From Ascarosepion bandense (taxonomy: Eukaryota; Mollusca; Cephalopoda; Sepiida; Sepiidae), in the NCBI GenBank assembly GCA_037127315.1, contig JBBBDQ010001122.1, positions 6,569,501 through 6,633,500 of the forward strand: a DNA stretch of 64,000 nucleotides, given 5' to 3'. The position numbers and the translations under genes are program-made. Shown piece after piece: positions 1 through 10,802 of this stretch (within the stretch, counting starts at the first letter, position 1; every line of letters begins with the position of its first letter). Below the pieces are notes generated by a model. The model worked only from the letters and a program-made list of their open reading frames with translations, searched no databases and was not told where the DNA came from.

Positions 1-39
1 TGATATTTTATTATCGTATCCGGAAAGAGTGTTTTTTTG

Positions 40-245
40 TATTTTTTTTTTAATCGTATCACCCCGAGCAAGGCGGTAACGCCACTGATGTGCAGGGAGC
101 TACGTAAGAGGGAAAAGATTGGAAAAGAAAAAGAAAAAGCCGGAAACCACATGCTAAACAGGGAATAAGGGATGAGCCTCTTAACCTGTTCAATAGACAT
201 GGGTGGAGTGTGAAACGGGCGATAGATAGATCTATCTACTCCAAT
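40..245 (-). mobile_element. LINE A 3'-end fragment (UTR tail plus 108-bp module)
   Basis: On the minus strand this ends in a tail reading CTTGCTCGGGGTGATACGAT followed by an A-rich run, the same 3' tail seen on every LINE A fragment in the window. Next to it lies one copy of the 108-bp module that is tandemly repeated near 58.5-59.0 kb. No coding sequence remains. LINE A is assigned to the CR1/Jockey-like group from the better fragment at 24.7 kb. Confidence 0.6.
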
Positions 246-282
246 TATTATAAAGTTGCAATTTTGTGCTTATTTTAAAACT

Positions 283-372
283 AGTAGTCCGGGGTTGCTC
301 GGGTGTAATGAAAGCTTTAAAACTAATCAATGGTCCTGGAGCTCAGACTCAGCCTAAAGAATATACGAAATA
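283..372 (-). mobile_element. Truncated Helitron-like 3' end
   Basis: This is a short partial copy of the sequence that ends the Helitron-like family on the minus strand: a CCCGAGCAAC...CGGG hairpin preceded by CATTACA. It breaks off after about 90 bases. It lies just before the first member of the tandem array and resembles the copy at 35320 in the stretch after CTCAGACT. Confidence 0.5.
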
Positions 373-418
373 ATAAATTAATTGCGACAATTTACCAATC
401 GCACCTAGTATATATATA

Positions 419-806
419 CTAGCAGTATAGCCCGGCGTTACTCGGGTGTAATGAAAGCTTTAAAACTAATCCATAGTCCTGGAGCTCTGACTCTTTGGAC
501 GTTGGCACGAAAAGAGTAAAAATCAATAGTTGTTTCCAGTTAAAGCGAAACCGTAGACTGAAAGAAAAATGAATGGATGTAAATCAAATTTTGATTTCCT
601 GGTATCGATATCAAATAAGTTTTTTTCGCCGTAAACTGAATTTTGAAGGCTAAATAAGTCCTCTGAGTAAATGGTATCATGGCCGAGACTAAGAACTACA
701 ATTATACCTACTTAGAGCCAAACCCGAAGCAAAAACTAAAATAAAAGGGCTGAAAAAAAAAAAACAGACATACAGGCAGATAAACAGACACACACAAACA
801 TCTTGC

Positions 807-857
<51 letters not shown>

Positions 858-1345
858 TTTATATTTTAACACCCTGTAACCCCACGACTACCAGCTTTGT
901 CCTTTTCCACTTTGTGACCGTTGTTAACCAAAAACCCCTCTACAATCTAACTCAGGGCCTTCGCCATTTGGAAAAACAATGTCGCTGACGTGATGCAGAG
1001 TCTCTATTAGAGATCCTATGTCGAAATGTACATTCGACACCTTTGAATTTTGAAAATTTTCTCTAGTTTATATATATATATATTATCGATTATCTGCACT
1101 ATTGTAAGAACTGCAACCTTGAAACTTCTGAATATCGTTTCTCATATCTTTGTCTATGAGTGTATCAAATTTGATTAAAATCGGACCACTCCTTCTATAA
1201 CCCTATTTTTTCTATTATCGAGTTTCGATATTTATCGGGAGTACCTCGACACAAAATCTAGCCAAGAACACTCGCAGACGCTTATAGTACAACTGTGTAA
1301 ATTTTCAAGAAAATCGGTTCAGCCGTTTCGGAGTCTATAGGTAAC

Positions 1346-1390
<45 letters not shown>

Positions 1391-1438
1391 GACAGACAGA
1401 CAAAGCAGACAAAGTTCCATTTATAAAATAAGTTTGGA
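419..1438 (-). mobile_element. Helitron-like non-autonomous element, array unit 1 (internally deleted)
   Basis: Read on the minus strand, the element starts TCCAAACTTATTTTATAAAT and ends CCGGGCTATACTGCTAG next to a T. That is a Helitron-type end: a short GC hairpin, about 8 bases, CTAG, then a T target base. It contains a (TG)n block near its 5' end and a (TA)n block in the middle. Compared with units 2 and 3 it lacks about 640 bp between the (TA)n block and the CACCCTGTAACC stretch. No Rep/helicase coding sequence is present, so it is non-autonomous. Confidence 0.6.
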
Positions 1439-1572
1439 TTTTAAATTCATCCATTGTTGATCAAACACAAATATGCCTGAAAAGGCATCCGTAATGGAGA
1501 TTTGCACGCACTCCTGACAGTCGGGTGTGCTTGGAAACGATTAACCGGCTACTATATATATATATATATGTA
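1439..1572. repeat. 134-bp spacer of the Helitron tandem array, copy 1
   Basis: This spacer begins TTAAATTCATCCATTG and ends in (TA)n-TGTA. It recurs almost unchanged at 3238-3371 and 5050-5185, each time between two Helitron-like units. It contains a small hairpin, ATGCC-tgaaaa-GGCAT. Its constancy means the array grew by duplication of element plus flank, or by read-through copying, and not by independent insertions. Confidence 0.65.
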
Positions 1573-1961
1573 CTAGCAGTATAGCCCGGAGTTGCTCGGG
1601 TGTAATGAAAGCTTTAAAACTAATCCATGGTCCTGGAGTTCAGACTCTTTGGACGTTGGCACGAAAGAGTAAAAATCAATAGTTGTTTCCAGTTAAAGCG
1701 AAACCGTAGACTGAAAGAAAAATGAATGGATGTAAATCAAATTTTGCTTTCCTGGTATCGATATCAAATAAGTTTTTTTCGTCGTAAACTGAATTTTGAA
1801 GGCTAAATAAGTCCTCTGAGTAAATGGTATCATGGCCGAGACTAAGAACTACAATTATACCTACTTAGAGCCAAACCCGAAGCAAAAACTAAAATAAAAG
1901 GGCTGAAAAAAAAAAAAAACAGACATACAGGCAGATAAACAGACACACACAAACATCTTGC

Positions 1962-2009
<48 letters not shown>

Positions 2010-3128
2010 TTTTCCGAGGAATTTTCGTGATAGGTGCTGTCTATGTTTACTGGAAAAAATTTCAATATTAAAATGCCCCCACCAACACCGGCTACTGAAT
2101 CTTAGGAGGGAATTCATCAGTAAGTGTCGCCACAAGGCAAATTATTCGAATACTTAAATTTAGAATTTAAATCCCCGTTAACTAGATGTTATAATATAAA
2201 TTAAAAGGATTCAATTTAAGTTTTAATGTTAATTTTACCCTAACGTTAACCTTAAAAAGTATTTTAACCCCGCTACCTTCCTATTCCAAGCTCCTTTATA
2301 TATCCTTTATGGATTCTTTTACTAAACCCCTTTTTCCTTGGTTAACAAATATATGTATATATATATATTTTTTTTTTCTCTAATATTTTTACTCTAATAT
2401 TTTCTCTCTAATAATTTTTAAACTGATAACTTCCTGTAATTGGCATTTAACCCGCTTCTACATAAAAGGTTTAATCAAATGAACTAAAATTTTTTTAAAA
2501 AATCTTGTATTGAAACCCATTCCTTCTCGCCTAAATACACCTCTTCAAATAGCCCAAAATCTTAACTTTAAAAAGTAATTTAACTCATTTAGTTGTCTAT
2601 CTTTATAAAAAATGAACTCCTATTCCTCCCCTTCCTAAATATACCATTTTAACACCCTGTAACCCCACGACTACCAGCTTTGTCCTTTTCCACTTTGTGA
2701 CCGTTGTTAACCAAAAACCCCTCTACAATCTAACTCAGGGCCTTCGCCATTTGGAAAAACAATGTCGCTGACGTGATGCAGAGTCTCTATTAGAGATCCT
2801 ATGTCGAAATGTACATTCGACACCTTTGAATTTTGAAAATTTTCTCTAGTTTATATATATATATATTATCGATTATCTGCACTATTGTAAGAACTGCAAC
2901 CTTGAAACTTCTGAATATCGTTTCTCATATCTTTGTCTATGAGTGTATCAAATTTGATTAAAATCGGACCACTCCTTCTATAACCCTATTTTTTCTATTA
3001 TCGAGTTTCGATATTTATCGGGAGTACCTCGACACAAAACCTAGCCAAGAACACTCGCAGACGCTTATAGTACAACTGTGTAAATTTTCAAGAAAATCAG
3101 TTCAGCCGTTTCGGAGTCTATAGGTAAC

Positions 3129-3189
<61 letters not shown>

Positions 3190-3237
3190 GACAGACAGAC
3201 AAAGCAGACAAAGTTCCATTTATAAAATAAGTTTGGA
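1573..3237 (-). mobile_element. Helitron-like element, array unit 2
   Basis: The unit is about 1.67 kb with the same minus-strand TC...CTAG ends as unit 1. It carries the extra internal block (about 2012-2650) that starts CCGAGGAATTTTCGTGATAG and is missing from unit 1. Internal microsatellites are (TA)n followed by poly-T near 1965-2012 and (CA)n near 3130-3185. No protein of recognisable function is encoded. Confidence 0.6.
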
Positions 3238-3371
3238 TTTTAAATTCATCCATTGTTGATCAAACACAAATATGCCTGAAAAGGCATCCGTAATGGAGAT
3301 TTGCACGCACTCCTGACAGTCGGGTGTGCTTGGAAACGATTAACCGGCTACTATATATATATATATATGTA

Positions 3372-3757
3372 CTAGCAGTATAGCCCGGAGTTGCTCGGGT
3401 GTAATGAAAGCTTTAAAACTAATCCATGGTCCTGGAGTTCAGACTCTTTGGACGTTGGCACGAAAGAGTAAAAATCAATAGTTGTTTCCAGTTAAAGCGA
3501 AACCGTAGACTGAAAGAAAAATGAATGGATGTAAATCAAATTTTGATTTCCTGGTATCGATATCAAATAAGTTTTTTTCGCCGTAAACTGAATTTTGAAG
3601 GCTAAATAAGTCCTCTGAGTAAATGGTATCATGGCCGAGACTAAGAACTACAATTATACCTACTTAGAGCCAAACCCGAAGCAAAAACTAAAATAAAAGG
3701 GCTGAAAAAAAAAAACAGACATACAGGCAGATAAACAGACACACACAAACATCTTGC

Positions 3758-3832
<75 letters not shown>

Positions 3833-4948
3833 CCGAGGAATTTTCGTGATAGGTGCTGTCGATGTTTACTGGAAAAAATTTCAATATTAAAATGCCCCCA
3901 CCAACACCGGCTACTGAATCTTAGGAGGGAATTCATCAGTAAGTGTCGCCACAAGGCAAATTATTCGAATACTTAAATTTAGAATTTAAATCCCCGTTAA
4001 CTAGATGTTATAATATAAATTAAAAGGATTCAATTTAAGTTTTAATGTTAATTTTACCCTAACGTTAACCTTAAAAAGTATTTTAACCCCGCTACCTTCC
4101 TATTCCAAGCTCCTTTATATATCCTTTATGGATTCTTTTACTAAACCCCTTTTTCCTTGGTTAACAAATATATGTATATATATATATATTTTTTTTTTCT
4201 CTAATATTTTTTCTCTAATATTTTCTCTCTAATAATTTTTAAACTGATAACTTCCTGTAATTGGCATTTAACCCGCTTCTACATAAAAGGTTTAATCAAA
4301 TAAACAAAAGTTTTTTTTTAAATCTTGTATTGAAACCCATTCCTTCTCGCCTAAATACACCTCTTCAAATAGCCCAAAATCTTAACTTTAAAAAGTAATT
4401 TAACTCATTTAGTTGTCTATCTTTATAAAAAATGAACTCCTATTCCTCCCCTTCCTAAATATACCATTTTAACACCCTGTAACCCCACGACTACCAGCTT
4501 TGTCCTTTTCCACTTTGTGACCGTTGTTAACCAAAAACCCCTCTACAATCTAACTCAGGGCCTTCGCCATTTGGAAAAACAATGTCGCTGACGTGATGCA
4601 GAGTCTCTATTAGAGATCCTATGTCGAAATGTACATTCGACACTTTTGAATTTTGAAAATTTTCTCTAGTTTATATATATATATATTATCGATTATTTGC
4701 ACTATTGTAAGAACTGCAACCTTGAAACTTCTGAATATCGTTTCTCATATCTTTGTCTATGAGTGTATCAAATTTGATTAAAATCGGACCACTCCTTCTA
4801 TAACCCTATTTTTTCTATTATCGAGTTTCGATATTTATCGGGAGTACCTCGACACAAAATCTAGCCAAGAACACTCGCAGACGCTTATAGTACAACTGTG
4901 TAAATTTTCAAGAAAATCGGTTCAGCCGTTTCGGAGTCTATAGGTAAC

Positions 4949-5013
<65 letters not shown>

Positions 5014-5049
5014 AAGCAGACAAAGTTCCATTTATAAAATAAGTTTGGA
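3372..5049 (-). mobile_element. Helitron-like element, array unit 3
   Basis: This is nearly identical to unit 2 apart from microsatellite lengths and scattered substitutions. The near identity to unit 2 over about 1.8 kb, spacer included, argues for a recent tandem duplication. The 62-88 residue frames in this stretch are only translations of TA and CA runs. Confidence 0.6.
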
Positions 5050-5185
5050 TTTTAAATTCATCCATTGTTGATCAAACACAAATATGCCTGAAAAGGCATC
5101 CGTAATGGAGATTTGCACGCACTCCTGACAGTCGGGTGTGCTTGGAAACGAGTAACCGGCTACTATATATATATATATATATGTA

Positions 5186-5590
5186 CTAGCAGTATAGCCC
5201 GGAGTTGCTCGGGTGTAATGAAAGCTTTAAAACTAATCCATGGTCCTGGAGTTCAGACTCTTTGGACGTTGGAACGAAAGACTAAAAAGCAATAATTGTT
5301 TCCAGTTAAAGCGAAACCGTAGACTGAAAGAAAAATGAATGGATGTAAATCAAATTTTGCTTTCCTGGTATCGATATCAAATAAGTTTTTTTCGTCGTAA
5401 ACTGAATTTTGAAGGCTAAATAAGTCCTCTGAGTAAATGGTATCATGGCCGAGACTAAGAACTACAATTATACCTACTTAGAGCCAAACACGAAGCAAAA
5501 ACTAAAACAAAAGAGCTGAAAAAAATACAGACATACAGGCAGATAAACAAACACACACACAAACATCTTGCCCTATATATATATATATAT
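5186..5590 (-). mobile_element. Helitron-like element, truncated array unit 4
   Basis: The terminal hairpin/CTAG end and the following 390 bases match units 1-3. The copy stops in a (TA)n run at about 5575-5590, where LINE A tail sequence begins. The other end and the second spacer are missing. Confidence 0.55.
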
Positions 5591-5625
5591 ACTTTTTTTT
5601 TTTAATCATATCACCTCGAGCAAGG

Positions 5626-5676
<51 letters not shown>

Positions 5677-5699
5677 GTCTTGCTCGGGGTGATATGATT

Positions 5700-5702
<3 letters not shown>
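5588..5702. repeat. Two LINE A tails in inverted orientation around a (TA)n run
   Basis: The left part (5590-5628) is the LINE A tail in minus orientation, TTTAATCATATCACCTCGAG. The right part (5674-5702) is the same tail in plus orientation, CTTGCTCGGGGTGATATGAT. Between them is about 45 bp of pure (TA)n. The block can therefore fold into one long hairpin. Confidence 0.6.
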
Positions 5703-5738
<36 letters not shown>

Positions 5739-5739
5739 C

Positions 5740-5893
5740 GTTGCATTTAAATGAAGATTTTCGTTATCAGGGAAGAAAGTAAATGGAAGGAAGTTCCACG
5801 GGTGGAAATTACTAGAAAAAAAACTGTTGGGGTAGAAGTGCTGGTTGCATTTAGCTATTTCAAAGGTAAACGGATGGGATCTACATGCTAATC
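5740..5893 (-). mobile_element. LINE A C-terminal coding fragment
   Basis: The minus strand encodes a decayed form of the LINE A C-terminus (compare FYSNSFF and the phenylalanine/asparagine-rich stretch at 25.2 kb). It is a near copy of the fragment at 14705-14876 in opposite orientation. The open frame on the plus strand is antisense and not a gene. Confidence 0.55.
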
Positions 5894-5912
5894 ATTTCCC
5901 TTCTCTGATACC

Positions 5913-6050
5913 ATGCGTCGATGGCTTAGAGGGTAGCGGCTCCGCCTGACACCAAATCGGTCGAGTTTCCATCCCGCCCAGAGGCGAAGGGATGCGTCTA
6001 GCCACACTTATCAGCTGTGATACAGCGAAACAGGCTTGTATGTGGATGAC
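5913..6050 (+). mobile_element. tRNA-headed SINE (family B)
   Basis: The head contains an A-box-like TGGCTTAGAGGGTAG and a B-box-like GAGTTTCCATCC about 40 bases later, the spacing of an internal RNA polymerase III promoter. The body continues with GCTGTGATACAGCGAAACAG, which recurs in the copies at 19.1 and 31.1 kb. A (TA)n run follows the 3' end. Known cephalopod genomes are rich in tRNA-derived SINEs; which named family this is was not determined. Confidence 0.6.
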
Positions 6051-6052
6051 TA

Positions 6053-6098
<46 letters not shown>

Positions 6099-6289
6099 GT
6101 ATAGTAAAAATAGCTAAAACTTACAACGGTGGTAAAATATGCAGATTCGTCCAGAAGGAATAATTCGCTATTATGTTGTCCCCACACAAAATTCAAATTC
6201 CTAAATGAAAAACAGAAATTATGTCCAAGTGTAACCATAGCAATAAATACCTAATAGGCTCATACAATCATGAATGAAAGTGTTCTAAT

Positions 6290-6470
6290 ACCCTAAAGTA
6301 ACTTCTCCTAATTTTGAAAATTGCGCGTTCATAAAAAATCCCTGTTACGTGAGCGTTTGAGAAAACGGTAAAATCAGTTATTGTAAATCGCCTGAAGATA
6401 CTGAAAGGTAGAAACCCAGGTCGCAAAATAACTCGTTTCCAAATGAAAAATATTCAAAAGTTCGGCAATA
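6290..6470 (+). repeat. Dispersed element carrying a hammerhead-like core
   Basis: This stretch matches the minus strand of 29965-30140, including a pair of GCGTTCA-rich segments (TTGCGCGTTCATAAAAAATC and GTGAGCGTTTGAGAAAACGG). The ribozyme candidate sits at its 3' side. The layout suggests a Penelope-like terminal repeat or a small non-autonomous derivative, which is an inference. Confidence 0.5.
6377..6432 (+). ncRNA. Candidate hammerhead ribozyme, short stem III
   Basis: The core reads CTGAAGA (6392-6398), then stem II TAC-loop-GTA directly abutting GAAA (6411-6414). Next comes a minimal stem III in which A-C pairs with G-T around a CCAG loop, then a GUC-type cleavage triplet ending at 6422. 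Stem I can form from GTTATT (6377-6382) plus GC on the 5' side with GC plus ATAAC on the 3' side, leaving an internal loop. Hammerheads with very short stem III are known from Penelope-like retroelements and related retrozymes. Activity is untested. Confidence 0.55.
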
Positions 6471-6530
6471 TATTTGTATTGAACACATTTTAATACAATT
6501 GTGTACTGGTCTAATTTAAGTATGACCAAA

Positions 6531-6595
<65 letters not shown>

Positions 6596-6612
6596 TGTAG
6601 CAACAACAAAAC

Positions 6613-6890
6613 CAATAATAACAGAACTAACTCTGCCGAAACTAGTATTAATTAAGCTATAATTTAAGTCGTCTTGAACAACCCACCGAGAACAAACTCG
6701 GAGGGAAAAGAAGGGGAAGTAAAAAAAGAAACAAACGAAGTACATGAACAAAAAGTCAAGCACTCGTAAGAAAGAAAAGAAAAACCCAAGACAAAACCCC
6801 TAACACTAAAGCGCTCAATACCAAAGTAGAGCAAACAAAGACAGAAAATCTAACTAACAACCTACCACAACGGTCTATATTTAGTAAGGA
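6613..6890 (+). repeat. Dispersed repeat, copy 1 (unclassified)
   Basis: The sequence aligns by eye with 8090-8345 on the same strand and with 51410-51580 in reverse. Shared landmarks are AATAATAACAGA, a CCCAAGAC stretch, and GCGCTCAATACC followed by AAGTAGAGCA. No protein or tRNA promoter is evident, so the element class is unknown. Confidence 0.45.
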
Positions 6891-7154
6891 CTTTTTAAAA
6901 CAATTTTTGTTGCGTAATAACGACGATATTGACGATCCAGTATTTTATTAAGTTTTTGAAATTACTGTCTGAAATTAATGTTTTATATAATAAATACAAT
7001 TAGTAAACTTTTCAGAATTAATTTTTGTTATTTTGTTGTTATTTTTTATTACTACAATATTTTATCAAGAAATACATTTTTGGCCTGTGTTTAACTAATT
7101 CCTACGTTCACTCGTTGCTTTCTACTTACTTCAAGTCACATTACAGAAAAATAA

Positions 7155-7159
<5 letters not shown>

Positions 7160-7217
<58 letters not shown>

Positions 7218-7265
7218 GCACGCACGCACGCACACGCGAGCGCGAACACACACACATATATATAT
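7160..7265. repeat. (CA)n with CACG variants, then TA
   Basis: A pure CA run of about 53 bases grades into CACG repeats and a short ACACATAT stretch. The 117-residue frame across it is threonine-histidine low complexity and is not a gene. Confidence 0.9.
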
Positions 7266-7457
7266 TAATCGGTATCATCCCATTCAACGTAGTAAAGCTA
7301 CTAAGACACAGTGTTTGGCAGGGTTTGGAAGAATTAAGAACAGATATATTAATGATGAGCAGGAAGAGAAAACACTAATCAGGAGGACAGTAGGACATTT
7401 GCATTTAAATTTTTGTAGATTAAAACTGGCTGGAAAGTATTGGAGACTTAAGAGAGA

Positions 7458-7502
<45 letters not shown>

Positions 7503-7757
7503 TAATAAAAAAGACGGCTGAATGGTAAATCCCAAAGAATCCTGTTGATATTAGATATTAACGCTGATAATGGGTGGTTAAATTTACCCGTCATGGCCAT
7601 CAGATATAAGAACATTTGAATATATATATATATTTTTTCTAGCATCCTAACATTTTTCCGTTTTGTATGAGTTAGGGAGTATAAAAAAAGTTTTTATTGT
7701 CTCAACCGCTTCCGGCAAGTTCAATAGCCATTTTCAAGGGTGTTTTTGTTTTTGGTG

Positions 7758-7758
<1 letters not shown>

Positions 7759-7806
<48 letters not shown>

Positions 7807-7816
7807 ACTCTGTTCA

Positions 7817-7881
<65 letters not shown>

Positions 7882-7893
7882 CAGTCTATTCAC

Positions 7894-7938
<45 letters not shown>

Positions 7939-7955
7939 ACTATCTATCTATCTAA
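7759..7955. repeat. (TATC)n array with two spacers
   Basis: Blocks of TATC are interrupted by ACTCTGTTCATA near 7807 and CAGTCTATTCACA near 7884. The first spacer resembles those in the arrays at 21.1, 34.5 and 50.5 kb. All the serine-isoleucine-tyrosine-leucine frames here are translations of the repeat. Confidence 0.9.
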
Positions 7956-7997
7956 CGAAAGCTATTCATATGTATGTAAGTATGTACGTAGCTAGGT

Positions 7998-8000
<3 letters not shown>

Positions 8001-8054
<54 letters not shown>
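8001..8054. repeat. (AT)n microsatellite
   Basis: A pure dinucleotide run of about 54 bases. Similar pure TA runs occur at 811-845, 6057-6094, 6535-6587, 7460-7498, 14675-14706, 17720-17757, 18486-18538, 18770-18816, 21426-21478, 30445-30494, 30625-30673, 33496-33554, 48322-48379, 49036-49094 and 57430-57468. Confidence 0.95.
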
Positions 8055-8057
<3 letters not shown>

Positions 8058-8089
8058 GAACTTAATCACAGTAAGTCAACACAAATAAT

Positions 8090-8345
8090 AACAGACTAAA
8101 TAGCCGAAAATAATGCTAACACTAATAGAAACCGTCTTCTAACCCGGCGAGGACCCCCTCGTGGGTTAAATAAAGGGGGAGAAAAAAAAAGAAACAAACA
8201 GCGCACAAGAACAATACGTCTAGTGCTCGTTTGAAAAAAAAAAAAACCACCCAAGACGAAATCTTAACAGCAAAGTGCTGGATACGAAAGTACGAAAGTA
8301 GAGCAGAATACAATACAAAAATCTAGAATTGAGCCACCACCTACC
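8090..8345 (+). repeat. Dispersed repeat, copy 2 (unclassified)
   Basis: This is a diverged copy of the element at 6613-6890. It runs straight into the near-perfect hairpin at 8318-8427, so the hairpin may be a property of this family's end or a foldback formed after insertion. Confidence 0.45.
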
Positions 8346-8427
8346 GCGGTTTCACACGAACGGTTCTTCTCGCCCTGAAGAACCGTTCTTGTGAAACCGC
8401 GGTAGGTGGGGGCTCAATTCTAGATTT
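8318..8427. repeat. Near-perfect inverted repeat, about 50-bp arms, 7-base loop
   Basis: The left arm runs AAATCTAGAATTGAGCC through CGGTTCTTC and the right arm is its reverse complement. They are separated by TCGCCCT, with only a few mismatches. The arms are noticeably richer in GC than their surroundings. Confidence 0.85.
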
Positions 8428-9240
8428 ATGTATCATATATATATATTATATGTTACAAAATAGCTACATTTTTAGTGATATTATAACATATAATGTATGT
8501 TATAAATTCTAAATAAATATTATTCGCTCTATTTTGTATTGAGCACTTTTTTAAGAATAGTGTTTTTTGGATACAGAATTTTATTCCTCCATACCTACAA
8601 TATACTTATATATATATATATAAAGGATAATAAAGATACTTTTAGTTTTATTAGGAAAATAAAGAAATGCTAGGAAAGTGGAGATATACGATAGTGAGTG
8701 GTGTAAATGTTGACCATCGACATTGTGCGTGGAGACATCAGGAAATGTTGTCACCTCCGTGGGTGGCTTTCTCCTTATGTTTGTTCGGTTGCAAAACCTT
8801 TCCTTGTCAATAGCACGCCGCGTTCCGAAAAATGGTCGACCGCCTGCCAACCGAATTATCATTCAACATTCTTAAAGAAAGAGTCTTGCATTAAAAACTA
8901 CGCTTGATCGATTAGTCGATAATCGATGGACAAGAAAGAAGCGGTCCGTTCGCCCCGTGTCTGATTGGTTTTTCTCGGTGAAAGCCCGTCACATGTTCGC
9001 CATATTCTGTTAAGAGACCGCTTACGACTCGAAGCAATGAGAAGCGGTAATTTTGCTTCTTATCTGTTATGTTATGGATTATTTCTTTTGAATTAAAAAG
9101 AGGAATAAAAAATATCACTTGATTTGATAAGGGGAGGGGGTCTGCATTAATAAGAAACCATCGGTTGTAATTAAAGCAGATAGAATGAGAAAGACAAAAA
9201 GATAGAAGTGGTAGGGGTAGAGATTTAGTACGTAAAAAGT
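8428..9240. other. Unassigned sequence, no gene recognised
   Basis: Apart from a short TA run near 8610, no repeat family, transposase motif or convincing exon was seen. The 60-90 residue open frames on both strands lack recognisable motifs. Confidence 0.5.
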
Positions 9241-9482
9241 AAATGAGAAGGAAGGAAAGAAAGAAAAAGTTAATAGGGGCTGTGATAAGAATGAGGGTGA
9301 CAAAGAGAGTGAAAGAAAGAGCATGAGGAAAAATGTAAATTTAGAGAGAGAAAGAGGGAGAGAGGGAGAGAGAGAGAATGGCTGTGAAAGAAAAGGTAAA
9401 AGATTTGACGGTAGGGGGAAGAGGTTGGGGAAGAAGGATTGACATTAGATATAGATAAAAAATAAAAACTGAGACAGAGAAA

Positions 9483-9536
<54 letters not shown>

Positions 9537-9888
9537 AGATAGAATTAGACAAAGAGTGAGTGTGAGACTGGGAAAGAGACGTGAGAAAAAAAGATAAATT
9601 AGAACGTGAGAAAAGTCAACATTAAAGAAAATTACATATGGAAGAACGCGACGATTCAGTACAAAAAAGTTGGAAATTTTGAAAATAGATGAGAGAAAGA
9701 GAGAGGGAGAGGAGAGGGGAATAGGGAGGGAGAGAGAAAAAAGAGAGAGAGTGAGTGAGATAGAGGGAGAGAGAAAAAGAGAGATGGAGATAGAAAGGGA
9801 AGGCGGGAGGGAGAAAAAGCAAGAAAGCGGGGATGAGAGAAAAGGAGCAAGATAGAAAGAGAGGGAGGGAAACAGGGAAGAATTGAAG

Positions 9889-9923
<35 letters not shown>

Positions 9924-9960
9924 TGACAGGGGGAGGGAGAGGGGAATTTAAAGAAAATTA
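9240..9960. repeat. Long polypurine tract with (GA)n core
   Basis: The plus strand is overwhelmingly A and G for about 700 bases, with a pure GA run at about 9484-9532 and others near 9340-9380 and 9890-9925. Such strand asymmetry can form triplex (H-DNA) structure. Arginine/glutamate-rich frames and their leucine/serine-rich antisense frames are composition artefacts. Confidence 0.85.
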
Positions 9961-10039
9961 ATGAAAAAGTGCGGGAAGCGAGAAAATCGAGTGTAAAATC
10001 AGCATAAATAGTGGTGGTGGTGTAAGGAAATTCGAGAGG

Positions 10040-10042
10040 GGT

Positions 10043-10102
<60 letters not shown>

Positions 10103-10111
10103 TAAATCAGA

Positions 10112-10160
<49 letters not shown>

Positions 10161-10169
10161 ATATGAATG

Positions 10170-10222
<53 letters not shown>

Positions 10223-10263
10223 TGAATCTGAAGAGATAGATAGATAGATATGAATCTGAAGAT

Positions 10264-10297
<34 letters not shown>

Positions 10298-10334
10298 GAT
10301 GAATCTGAAGAGATAGATAGATATGAATCTGAAG

Positions 10335-10369
<35 letters not shown>

Positions 10370-10385
10370 ATAGATAGAATAGAAG

Positions 10386-10422
<37 letters not shown>

Positions 10423-10433
10423 TGAATCTGAAG

Positions 10434-10474
<41 letters not shown>

Positions 10475-10482
10475 TGAATCTG

Positions 10483-10519
<37 letters not shown>

Positions 10520-10577
10520 TGAATCTGAAGAGATAGATATATAGATAGATAGATAGATAGATAGATTGAAGAAGAAG

Positions 10578-10610
<33 letters not shown>

Positions 10611-10618
10611 TGAATCTG

Positions 10619-10665
<47 letters not shown>

Positions 10666-10685
10666 CTAGCTATGAATCTGAAGAT

Positions 10686-10740
<55 letters not shown>

Positions 10741-10802
10741 TGAATCTGAAAAGATAGATAGATAGATATGAATCTGAAGATATAGATAGATAGATAGATA
10801 GA
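10040..10802. repeat. (GATA)n array punctuated by TGAATCTGAAGA spacers
   Basis: Blocks of mostly 20-50 bases of GATA are separated about a dozen times by TATGAATCTGAAGA or close variants. The spacer recurrence makes this a higher-order satellite and not a simple microsatellite. On the opposite strand the spacer reads TCTTCAGATTCATATC, close to spacers of the TATC arrays elsewhere in the window. Confidence 0.9.

Noticed and set aside
10040..10802. Regular repeat-spacer pattern that could suggest a CRISPR array
   Set aside because: The blocks are tetranucleotide runs and the spacers are all the same, the reverse of a CRISPR; the DNA is eukaryotic.
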